NCBI RefSeq assembly: GCF_019578655.1
Contig: NC_063259.1
Coordinates: 26,771,277-26,835,276 of the forward strand
DNA length: 64,000 bases
Direction of reading: 5' to 3'
Origin: Ricinus communis
Lineage: Eukaryota; Streptophyta; Magnoliopsida; Malpighiales; Euphorbiaceae
Part shown: in pieces, positions 1 to 11,500 of the stretch
Layout: each line of letters starts with the position of its first letter
Numbering within the stretch: position 1 is the first letter of the stretch
The notes under the pieces: model-generated
What the model was told of the DNA's origin: nothing
The model's input: only the letters and a program-made list of their open reading frames with translations
Databases searched by the model: none
Translations under genes and position numbers: made by a program

Positions 1-155
1 GTCTCATGCATTGTGCCATTATCAAATTGAGGGTTAGGAAACTGTATTCTTGTTGTGCACAGATGTAAAGGTCATCATAATTATTGGGGAATACAGACTA
101 GTATTCTCGTAAATTTCTTGTCTAGAAGGTTAGCAATTCAATTGTATGTAGCAAA

Positions 156-338
156 TTGTGGAAGGATCAGTTAGTAGAGATGATTAGAGACATGGGAAGA
201 ATTTGGATGGAATTGTTCAAGCTTATGGGGTCCGAGCTTAACTTCTCCACAAGCTTTCATCCCCAAACCGATGGACAAACGGAGAGAGTGAATGCAGTCC
301 AAGAGAAGGAGATGACTGCGGTAGTTCTTCCCATGTAA
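156..338 (+). pseudogene. Ty3/gypsy integrase fragment
   Basis: A 60-codon open stretch carries the end of a retroviral-type integrase core: the segment FHPQTDGQTERVN holds the catalytic Glu of the D,D-35-E triad and the ELFKLMGSELNFSTS lead-in. The same block occurs in the retroelement at 36010-36231 but differs in sequence, so this is a separate insertion. No gag, protease or reverse transcriptase is visible beside it, although the element may continue left of the window. It is a relic, not a host gene. Confidence 0.75.
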
Positions 339-339
339 A

Positions 340-2600
340 GACATAATTACTAGAAAGTCTAAACTATTACATGTATTTGTGAGGTTTAAGCTTATTTGTG
401 AATAGCATGCAATATTATGTTACGTGTAAGTGGTCTGACCCTAGTTTTGAGACGTATCTGGAGGCTAATCAATTCGAAATCTATCAACAACTGCTGAAGA
501 AGCAGCTCGGAAATGTTGTTTTAAAAGCATTTTTTGGCCCGAAGTGGCATCTCATTTGAAGAATCCCCACAATTTCCATGCAGACAGGAGTCGCACACGT
601 TTCTTGTCCCAGGACCCTGCGTTGCTTAAGCATCAGCTCTCTTTTTCTTTTTGTTTTCTGTTGCTTCTGCGTGTTTCACTGCTTAAATGGTGGAAACAAG
701 ACATGCAACCGTCTATACCACGCAATTTCTCAATTCTCAAGTATCCAAGTTGCATTCTATTTATAGATACTTTACTGGTAAGTCTCAGTGCAATGCTTGA
801 AAGGGATATAGAGCCAACTCGGGATTTCCTCTTCATTAGTCGCTAAGCATGGAAGGTATCAAATTCTAGCCTTTTGAAGTATTTATATTCTGAGTTTAAG
901 AATTAACAGTTCATAGTGGAGAGTTGGTATCATACTTGTTGGTTGTGTCATATGTTTGGAAATGCTTTATTACTTGCAGGGTGCAAATTAATATAGATTA
1001 TGCATATCCTAGCTAGCTCTTGCATAAGAATAGCTCTCGCATATTGCCAAGCTAGTAAGAATTCTTGTGGTGTTTTCCTAGTTTCTCCTTGATTTTTAGA
1101 CCCCTTTAATCCCTATAAGTAGAGGCAGATTCCCTTTAATCTGTTTGTAGCACATCCACTGTCCAATATCTTCTCCAGAACATGACCTCTATAACCTATA
1201 ATACTCTCTCCACATTATCCATTGTGGTACATCTATTCTTTAAGAACCAATGATCGATTTTGGTAAAGATTTTAAAATTCCACTCCACTCCTTTTTAAAA
1301 TGGATGCTTTTCTTGGCTTATTATTCTGATGCTCAAGGATTTTAGGCACCATTCTCTTGTATGGAATTTGCAAATTCTTTATGTTTTGTTGAGCTGATAG
1401 ATGGAGACACTATAAACACCACAACTAATCAAGAAAATTGTGCTATTACAGCAATAGAATATTTAAGCACTGTCACAACAACTGTATCAATCTGTTGCTG
1501 ACAAAACACAGAGTGAGCCCGATTCATACGGTATTCATATATAAACTATTTTCCTACAATTATGCCCCAAATTAGAAATTATGATATGATAAATATGAGG
1601 TAGACAGGAGACGTTGATTCCTGGATCTAGTAGGGCCAAAACCATACTCATCTTTCAATTATTATTATTATTATTATTATTATCTAAACTATGATGTTGC
1701 AAATTAAGGTTGGAAGTAGCGACCATTACAAATAATTACTTGTAGGGTGTCTCAACCCAATTTTCTTGGGTCTGCTCGTATCGTGGCTCAAGTTTTGTAA
1801 CATGTTCTTGCTTGGTGACCAAGCTTTATATTAACTTGTCGTCATGCTTTGTTGTCTCTTGACAATTGTCCTAAAAAGAAAAGAAAAAAAACATCCTTTT
1901 CAGGATGCATTGCAGCCCTCCTGTCACCTCACCATTTTTCTTTTCTGATTCAACTCGCCTCCTCTTTTACGTTAAAGAAACAAAACAATTTCAAGAAGTT
2001 ATTATATTATGGTTTTTTGAATAATAATTATTCTCCCCTTAAAACATTAGTGGGATCTTTTGTGGGTATTTTCTTTACTATTCTAATTACTCATAAGTGA
2101 ATAATAATAAGATTTAAGACACATATTATTATCTAAAGAAAAAAAAACACACATAATATTATGTATTCTTCATCCAACAATTGAACACAATATAATATGA
2201 ATTGACATGATCCAGTTGGACAGTTTTAACAGTTACTTGTTGTAACATAAAAATAGGCTAAATATAGAACTGTAACAAAAACTGCAGTTAACAAAAATAT
2301 CCAATAAAAATTGCATTAAAAAGAGAAAAAATAATAATTAATGATCACTTGTATGGTATTTGACTTGTCCAAAAGAAGAATGGATTTTTTTAGTATTGGA
2401 ATCAGTCCATGATGAAGACAAGATAGAGCATGCATATACAATAAATGAGAACTTGTAAATATAACATTATACATTAATTCATATTCATTTTTCAAATACA
2501 TATTAATTTCCAAAAGTAAAAACATCACTAAACAAATGCTGACTCATTTCTTTTCTTTTTCTTGTCTTTGCTTTCCGTTACTTCTCTTTTTCTTTGGCCT
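340..2600. other. Intergenic, no supported gene
   Basis: No open frame here has recognisable protein similarity. The stretch at about 930-1215 has LTR-like traits (a TGTTGG near 938 and a TATA-like CTATAAGTAGAGG near 1111), but I found no second copy or target-site duplication. An (ATT)n microsatellite lies at 1659-1683. The rest is AT-rich spacer. Confidence 0.5.
1659..1683. repeat. (ATT)n microsatellite
   Basis: Eight uninterrupted ATT units in intergenic DNA. Confidence 0.9.
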
Positions 2601-4558
2601 TTTCTTCTTTATAGTATTATTTTCGCAGTAACAGTAACAGTAAATATTTATTTATATGGAGAGAAATATATAAAGGCAGAAAAGCCATGAACGTCGGTAA
2701 AAAAGAGTAGAGGTGATACGCGTCACGGCCGGGTGAATCAATTGTTAAAAACACCCTGGTTTATCACTCAACATAATCCTGTGCTTCACGTTTTATTCTC
2801 TTTCTGATGCGACTTCCAGTTCTATCTTACCAGCATAGATTCCTTTCTGGGCCCATGTTGCCCTGTCACTGCATGACCACCAATACGTAGAAGCCACGTG
2901 TCAGATTTACAGCAGTACTTTTGCTATATCAGATAGCTTGTTGTGGAAGAAGCTGTGACCAATTTAAGGTGACAGGCGAAGTCAAAGGAAAGGAGTCATT
3001 TTTTTGTAGGACCCCACATGAGGACCAGCATCACCAATCTCATGCTTCAACTGAAAGCTAAAAAAGGATTTTAAAAACATCATGATTTGTGAATCACAAC
3101 GCATACATGATTAAACTGATCAATCTTGCCAACAATCACCCCAACAATGTCTTTGTTTTGTGTTAATTGATGAATCATGAAAAAGGAACTGATCAATGGC
3201 TTAAAATCATTAGTCAAAGATTGGCGACATGGGGTCTATCTATTTTGTACAAAAATTTTCAGTTTTTCCTTTATACTTTATTCCTTCCTTCTTTAGCAGC
3301 AGCAGCAGCACACATACACACACATAACACACCAGAACCATTATTCTTGAATTCCCCCCCTTCCCCAGAAAATTAAAAAACTAATAATAGGCTAAAAGAC
3401 AACACAATATCCAAAAATTATATCATATAAATTTGAAAAGACTACAAATAAAGCTGGTAATATTCCAAGAAAAGGTGACAAAAACTTGCATGTACTAAAG
3501 ATTTCTTTATTTGCATGCATATAGATTGGGACTGAAGAGATAGAAAGAGAAAGAGTGTGTGTCTGGTCTATTTTCAAGATTTTAATTTATGTTTCTCGAG
3601 ATTGTAAGTGAAAAAGAAAGAAGCTTGTGCTCAAAGCACACTACCCTTTTTATGTTTTCCTATTTTCTCATCCAAAGAATAGAAGCAAAGCATCTCCTAG
3701 TAGTAGGAGGCTCTTGTCACACCACCACATTGTCTTTGCTTTCCCTTGTAAGTATTCTACCTTTCCTTTCATTGGGATTTAGCTGTTTCTTTTCTGGAAG
3801 ATTTTCAATATAATAGTTTAGAATTTTCTTTTTCTTTCTCTGCAAGAACCCACCTAAAGTTTGGAATCTCTTGTTTGTTTTGCGCCATTAATGAGGTCAA
3901 AATCAACTTGGGATGCCTTCTCTCTGTTTCTTGTGATGTTGATGTTTTTTCTTCTTTCGAGCACCAATATAACTAATGGGTACTTGTTCCTAAAGTACTT
4001 TTCTTTAAACTTCTATAAGTTTTCATAAATATCTGAATTCAAAAATGTTTTTTGGTATTTGATTGTAGATTAGAGCATTTGAGTTTGATCACTTGTAAAC
4101 CAATTTGTTCTTCTTATTTCATTCATCGAGTTCCCTGGCATTTGGGAGTTTTTGCAAGATTATTCCTTAAAGCTTGAATCTTGTTAAAGCTGTTCTCCTT
4201 CTTACAAGTTTCACTTGCTTTTATGGAAATTGTTTCATTAGCATTTCATGCGAATTTTATTTTTTTTTCTCTCTTTTACCTTCCTTAATTGCTCTGCAAC
4301 TGTTCATTCTTTACCCATCTGGGAATCATTGCTAAAATGGTCATGGTAAACCACAGTTTCTTATAAGAAAATTCCATTTCTTGCACTGTTCTTATCCATT
4401 CTTTTGTTGGTTATAGCTTTTCATTTCATTCATCTTTGAGTTCATCCAAGTTCATCTTCATTTTCTTCCATTTGTGATAATTTGGAAATTATTCTATCTA
4501 CCATCACCAGATCATCAAACGTAGTAAGTGCAAAATCAGAGAAGTAGAAGTGACAAAA
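2601..4558 (+). promoter_or_regulatory. Upstream region and likely 5' leader of the seven-helix protein gene
   Basis: This stretch precedes the ATG at 4559. It contains a TATA-like TATATAAAGG at 2667-2676 and a G-box/ABRE-type CACGTG at 2895-2900. Pyrimidine-rich DNA from about 3700 to 4500 looks like leader or leader-intron sequence. A short AGC repeat lies near 3297-3312. I cannot place the transcription start from sequence alone. No supported coding frame was seen. Confidence 0.35.
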
Positions 4559-6621
4559 ATGAGTTTTATAACAGGATCCACCAAAGATACTTGGCATCCA
4601 TCCATGACTGCTGATACAACCATAGCCAATTACTGGCTAAATTGGAGGTTCTTCCTTTGTGCCATTTGGGTCTTAATTTCTACGATTATTGCATCACTTC
4701 TTATATGGAAAAATGAAAACTTTCACAAAGTGGAACGAGATTGTGGAGAGAACAAGATAGAGACAGAAGCAGATTTGTATGACGATGAAACTTGGAGACC
4801 ATGCCTGAAAGGAATACACCCTGCGTGGTTGCTAGCTTTTAGAGTTTCTGCTTTCTTTGTGCTTTTGGTGCTGTTGATTGTTGCTGCTTTTGTGGATGGA
4901 GGCAGCATTTTTTACTACTATACTCAGTAAGTTGTCATTTTTCTTGATGCGCCTCATACTTGGTTAAATTTGTATTAGGATGAAATGAGAGAGATAATAT
5001 AAACGCAAGCTTTTTTCATTTCAAACAGCAATGTTATCGATCAAATTAATTGATATCATTTGAACTAATTGGTCAATGCTGTTTCTTGGTTCTGAACAGG
5101 TGGACTTTTACTTTAGTCACTATCTACTTTGGGGTAAGTGTTAAGCCTTCAAAGGGCCTTTTCAAAACGCTTCATGATCTCCCTCTTTTTCTTTTGTTTC
5201 TTATTAAGTATCCTGTTTCTGTTATTTCCTTAATGATTTGATTATCATTTGCAGATTGGATCATTTCTCTCAATGCGTGGATGTTACCAACATCACAGAA
5301 GAGTAGGTGGGGATAGAGTTGGTAACGTAGAGGTAGATTCAGAGCAAGGAAATTGTGCTACTCCTGCAGCTGGAGAAAGTTCTAATGCCTCTTCCATAGG
5401 AAAGACGAGTGCAAACTCCAATGAGCAACTTGACATGCGGAAACCAGCAGGGAAATGGGTTTATGTCTTTCAAATAGCTTTTCAGGTAAACCAGTCAGTT
5501 GGCCAAAGCTTTTGTCCCCTTCCATGTCTAATACAATAAGCAAGTTCTATAAGCTAATTTTTCGCAGTTCTGTTCTCTGCGTTAAAGTGTTAGTACATCA
5601 TTGATAACATAGCTTTGTGTATAGAATTGACGTTTGCTTGTATTGAAACAGATGAATGCAGGGGCTGTTATGCTCACAGATTGTGTATTTTGGTTCGTGA
5701 TCGTTCCATTTCTTGCACTCAAGGATTACCACCTAACTGCTGTAAGTCTCATTTTACTACTTCAAGCTGCTTTTGAGAATTAAAAACCAAGTCATACAAT
5801 TCTCTACTAATTTTAGCAATAGAAAAAGCTGTAAACTTGATGGGTCTTTCTTAGCTAAACAATGTATATGTTCTTTTACATGACAGTTGGTTATAAGTAT
5901 GCATTCGATGAATGCTATTTTCCTGCTTGGCGATACTGCCTTGAATAGCCTGGTAAGTCTGCTTTTGCTTAGCTGCAACAACATTTCCAACCCTTTTCAT
6001 GAATTTCCTTTAATTTCCAAGTTCTTCTTTTTGCAGCGTTTTCCCTGGTTTCGGATTGCATATTTCTTCATATGGACAATAGTATATGTCCTATTTCAGT
6101 GGATTCTCCATGTTTTTGTCAAAATCTGGTAAAAATCATTTCCTCTTTTCATTCTGAGAAAGAATTAGAGGTTTGCTCATGGTTATGCAATACTAATTTT
6201 ATTTTGCTGTCTCAACAGGTGGCCTTATCCATTCCTTGACTTGTCATCTACATATGCACCTTTATGGTACAAACTCTTAGCCATCTCCTTTCAAAGTTAG
6301 AAACATTCTTCAGACTTGCATTCAATTTGAAAAATAAGAAACAACAAAATAAAATGAAAAGGGAATCTGTTTATCCACAAGAATCACTATCAAAATTGCT
6401 AAGTTGAATTTTGCAGTATCATTCTCATCAAGTACTAATTTCGTACTTAATGCTGTAAGCAAGTAATACTGACGCATTTCGTTGTCTGAAATGGAAATTG
6501 AAGGTACTTCATTGTAGCAGGGATGCATATCGCATGCTATGGTGTTTTCACTTTTATTATAAAGCTGAAACACACTCTATTCTCCAGATGGTTCCCTGAC
6601 TCCTATCAATGCCGAAGGTAG
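4559..6621 (+). CDS. Seven-helix membrane protein, rolling-stone-like (348 aa)
   Basis: Eight exons: 4559-4926, 5100-5133, 5255-5485, 5652-5741, 5887-5952, 6037-6128, 6219-6266, 6504-6621; total 1047 nt. All introns are GT-AG; the last donor (GTACAA) is weak but is required to reach the conserved C-terminal motif RWFPDSYQ. About seven hydrophobic helices are visible, around residues 28-50 and 90-115, then near YTQWTFTLVTIYFG, WVYVFQIAFQ, NAIFLLGD, IAYFFIWTIVY and the C-terminal GMHIACYGVFTFIIKLKH. A hydrophilic loop with Ser and Asn follows the third helix. The start is the ATG at 4559; a GTG nine bases earlier is not a plausible plant start. The family resembles Arabidopsis At1g10660/At5g62960-type proteins and, by the helix and YLTQW-like motif, animal rolling-stone proteins. 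Molecular function is unknown; a membrane location is inferred. Confidence 0.87.
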
Positions 6622-8543
6622 CTGGAGTTATAAAACTTAAGGGGCCAAGCTAGTTTCAACATCTCGAAGAAAATGTGAATTATCAGCATAGGAAGTTGCA
6701 GAAATAGGATACTGGAAAACAAAATACCAGAATTAACACAAGAAACTGTTAGCATTCTTTGTTTTTTTTTTTTTTTTTGCTAAAAAAAGAAAAACTGATG
6801 CAAAAAGATCAATCAGTTAGCAAGTTTTGGAAGATACAAAATGGTCAAACAGGAAAGCAGCGATCTTATCTTGTATACCCAGTGTTAGCAGATTTGTAAT
6901 TTGTAATTATATAAAGATACTGGGAAGAATTTATAAAAAATTTCTAATTCCTGTCTCCCCTTCGAATTTTACTTCTGTTTCATATATTTTTCTCCTTGTT
7001 GGAAGATTGCAGTGAAGTCAATTATGCAGAGTTCTTTACTGGATAGACAGCAACAAGGGTTCTTTTGTTTTTCTGTTTTTCTTTTCCCAATGAGGATCCA
7101 ACTGGGATTTGAACTCATAATTTCAAGAGTCTAGAAGCAACTCTAGAGCTGATGGTGGGCGGGAGGATTAGTGATTCCATGCCAAGATTCTTTCCCTCTC
7201 AAGAAAAAGAAAATGTGATCTGCTACTTTAGTATGGTGGCTGAACATATCTCATTCAATTAGGCTGCTCTGAATTTTAATCATTACAATGTAAAGGCATA
7301 TTCATATTCAGAAAGCATGTATATTATAATATGGTATGGTGAGTATTTATACATGATCCATGGAAAAACAAAAAGAAAAATAGAAAAAGAACAGGTCAAA
7401 GACGAATAACATCTTTTCACTTCAACAAATTCTGGTTCAGGAAAAGCATAATATAAAATAAATATCATGACATTTCATCACCGACTGCTTTTTTTCTTTT
7501 TTATAAGTTGTTATATCCTCTTTTCTGGGGGATTTTAACTGCTTTAAATGTTCCTTCAGGACCCATCAGCCATAAAAGAAAGTTGCCTGCTTGCTTAAAT
7601 TTTGAACACCAATTCTATACATAAAATTCTTGCCTAAGCAAAGTTGATTTAGATGGTCTGCTAAGTTTCTCTTTTATCAATCAATATTCACATTGCAAAT
7701 AAGAATTGTTGTGACTTGTGTAATTGAGAAACAGACACAAATTATTGAAATCTATTGTTACTAGAACTGCAAAATAATTTCTTCAAACTAAAATATAGCG
7801 TGTTTTACAGCTTGTTTGGTGCACTTAGTTGCACAAGGGAAAGGAAGAGAAATAAAAGGAGGAAAATGAGAAGAAAAGAGGAGAAAGGAAAAGAAAAAAG
7901 CAATGAAAATATATATTTCTCTTCTGTATGTTCGGTTGCTTTTCAAAAACAAGAGAGAAATACAGTTTCTCTTAGGTGCATGTTTCTAGTTTCATCTTAA
8001 AGACACTTTAAATTTTTTAAAAAGGAAAGGATCTATTAGTAATTCCATGATTAGTATTTCCCAGACTTTCTCTCTAATTTGAAAGGAAATTATAGTTGCT
8101 ACATTCCACTCCATTTTCTTCATTCTCTTCCTTATTTTAACTCCCAAACAGGAAACGTTTTTCTAATTTCTTTTCCTTTCTTCTCACGTCCCTCCAATTA
8201 ATCAAAGGGTGATAAAATCAGTTTCAAACTCAGTACCAAAGAGACCTAAAAATGGGAAAATTAGTACAAACACAGATGACATTGTATTTATAAGGCAGTT
8301 GGTGCTTCAAGCAAGTTTATAAATCATGAAGGGGAAATGGCGCAAAGCAACACTATTTATCAATGTCATTGTATCATTTATTTACAAAGAATGCTCCCAA
8401 CAAATGATGAGGAAAAAAAACACCCTCGCTCAGTCTCAAAATTCTTTGCTACAATGGTGTAGGCACCTAAAGGTGCTATAGATGAACTCTACCGTTATCA
8501 AGACAATATACATGTATATATTGTACATTGCAATTTCAGGTGA
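6622..8543. other. Intergenic between convergent genes
   Basis: This holds the two 3' ends of the seven-helix gene (+) and the PX gene (-). No supported coding frame was seen. A tRNA-like B-box occurs on the minus strand near 7106-7117, possibly a decayed SINE. Purine-rich DNA near 7840-7900 partly mirrors pyrimidine-rich DNA near 8100-8200, which could be an old foldback element. Confidence 0.5.
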
Positions 8544-11500
8544 TCAAATACTAGTGCTAGGCAAAGAACCCATTAAAATGACAGTGTCGTCCCTATGATC
8601 CTTTTCCTTCTCAGGCTTTACCCTTGAAAACAGCCCGGAGATCAACCCCATAGACAAACCAGAACTTGAACTTCTTCCCAAGAAGTCACTAGCCTTACGA
8701 CTCAGCCTATTAGAGGCTCCAACCATCTTGTCTTCTCCAATAAGTGCCCCGCAAGAACAGCTTGTGAGCTTTCTAAAGCAAGGCTTGTGGAATACAGATC
8801 CACAAGATTTACACCTTTCAATCTCACCTTCCTGTTTCGGTTTTGTTTTAACCATCAGGATATAGCACGTAAAACTTCAAGAGAAAAATGTGCACGTGTG
8901 TCAGGTATGGCAATTTGTGTTGTGTATAAAATTTGAGTCAACCCGAGCATGAATAGATAAGCTAGATTGTCAAAATTCTAAACCCAATGACTCATTTATT
9001 TATCGGGTGACGACACAACAAAAGGTTGACATGTCAACACAATACGATTAATTTCATGTCATAAGGGTCGACATGATAATGACTCAAAACACAATAGGCC
9101 CCAACACAAACTGCCATTTCAGTTTCATGTTCACTATTGCCACCTGCAACATGTGCTGCATGGTTTGGCCAAACTCCATGATGTTCTTATAATGTTTCAT
9201 GATGTTGCTGTGGAAACCATGTGGCATAGCATGAATATGACAAAGGAATCTAAATCGTGTATACACTTCTGCAGCGTTCTTTTCAATTATTTTTTAGATT
9301 TTCATATCTTATATTCTAGTGAAGTTCTCTTTAGTTCTACCGACACTCAAGTATACCAACTAACAAGATAGCTCTATAATTAGGCAACTATTGTCCTGAG
9401 CAATTGCACATCACTAAATGTTAACCCTTTCTCTCCAATGGATTTCAAAAAAAGCATGCAAGTCTACATATTAATTTCCACCTGAAAAGGGAAAATGAGT
9501 GAGGATGGATCATCACAAGCTTGGCGAGCACTGCAGGGAACTCCCACATCACAGCATATAAGGCATTGATCAGCTATATGCTCCAAAATTTTACTGGAGA
9601 CCATCTCCACCATCACAGGCAGTGCTACAATAATTGAGCAGGAATAATAGGGGTTAACGCATGCATACACAGAGAGCTGAGCTAATAAAATGCAACTTCC
9701 AAGACTTTAAAATACTTCATCTGACAAGAATGCAATATTCACCAGACACAAATAGAGAAACTGTATTAGGAGAAAATCAAGTCCTACCATGCAGATAATA
9801 GATAAAAGTTGGTATTTACCACCAGCGACATATGTAAAAGCAAAGAATGATAGCGTATAACCACCTTTTAAACTTTACTATAAACCACATTTGAGGTCCA
9901 TTAGCAAAAAATTCAAGCGTAGTAAAATATGTAAAATATGTCAAAATGCTATAAATGGATTCAACAGGAGAGCAGAAGCTTTAATGATTAGCTCATGACC
10001 AGATACTAACCTGCAAAAGCCCCTTTTGAAAGATCAATAAGGTCTTTGAGAGCAAAAAAGTCATTGCTTTCAAGAAGATATCTACGAGATCCAAGTCCCT
10101 TGTTGATGGTCCTGCGAAACGGGCAGCGGACATATGGAAGCATAGTTCCTATTTTCTTCCTGACATTCATAATATGGTGAAGGGCTGGGATTTTTGAGAA
10201 TAGGAAAGGATTAACTGCACTAACACAAAGCATGGGCTGCAGCACAAAATTACTACATATCATCACATGACCTCGGATAAAAACGAAGAATGAATTGTAA
10301 ACTTCCAAAGAATCTAATATATGTACATCAGTGCATAATCCATAATATGTGCATATGCCAATCACTTTTACTGCAGAAACAAGAAAATTAACCAATGAAA
10401 ATTTAGCTTCCCGACATAGACATATCATGAATTCCTGGAATAACAGAAAGTCCAATCTTATAAGTCCGCAATAAGCTAACCAATCATGACTGAAAAAAAG
10501 ATAGAAATATTAACTTTAAAATCAGTTAAACTGAAGTTAGAATTATTAAATTAATGCAAGCAAGCCTAATGACAGCTGGGTACCTCCACTTTTTGTTCCT
10601 ACTATGGTATGTCAGAATACTTTCTCTTTCTTAGTCACTTAATTTTCTCACCTGTTAGTACAATCTGAATCCATCACAAAAGACAACACGTCAATTCTTA
10701 AATTACCTGCTCATATATGGAATCCAGGTATGACTTGGCCAATTGAGAGACCGGATATGGTGTAAAATCCCAATAGTGTAGAACCTTTGCTGGCAAAACT
10801 GCAGTTTCATTTGTATGGCATGAAGAACAAAATAACTGACCAGTATATTCGCAGAGTCTAGGCTTTCCCCATCCGAGTGCTTGTACAAAGTCTTGCACTA
10901 GTGTCATCCCATCATCAAAATGTTTGTGGCATCCAACACAAGTATAATGTTGTGCTTCTAGCAATTGTTTCATAGATTTATAAGGCCTAATTTCAACAAT
11001 AAGTGATATTGTTTTCCCTAAATTGGAGATATTTCCAGCTTCAGGTTGTCTATTAGACCAAGGCACAGGTATTTGTGATGCAGGGGAACTAGGAACTGAA
11101 CCTTGAGGACATAAAAACCAAAGCAATGCACTTGGGGGGCTTGAAAAATATCCCGAATGGATAATCGCACGCAGGCACTCCTGAATAAGAACACTTCTCT
11201 CAGAAACAACATCTGGAGATGCATTCCCAAATATTTTTCTAGATTCCTTTTCTACAGAGAACCAGGGAAAAGGAAGAGTCCAACCCTGGTCAGTAAATAA
11301 TGATTTCAGCCGGCGATAGAGTGTATAGAAATCACGATACCTACGCTCAACCTCCCAGTGATCCTTGCCGCTCCACACTCTTATTCTGTATACAGTATAT
11401 TCCTTCACTCCAACCAATCTTTCACTAAGTGAGATATCTCCTTTCTTCTGCTTGGCACCAACTACTTCGATCCTATCAATTCTCAGTGGCCGTGAGATTA

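Noticed and set aside
544..846. 100-codon plus-strand open frame
   Set aside because: Overlapping frames on both strands are also open; composition is like noncoding CT-rich DNA.
7807..8170. Large foldback element from purine- and pyrimidine-rich arms
   Set aside because: Pairing is patchy and could reflect low complexity; ends are not definable.
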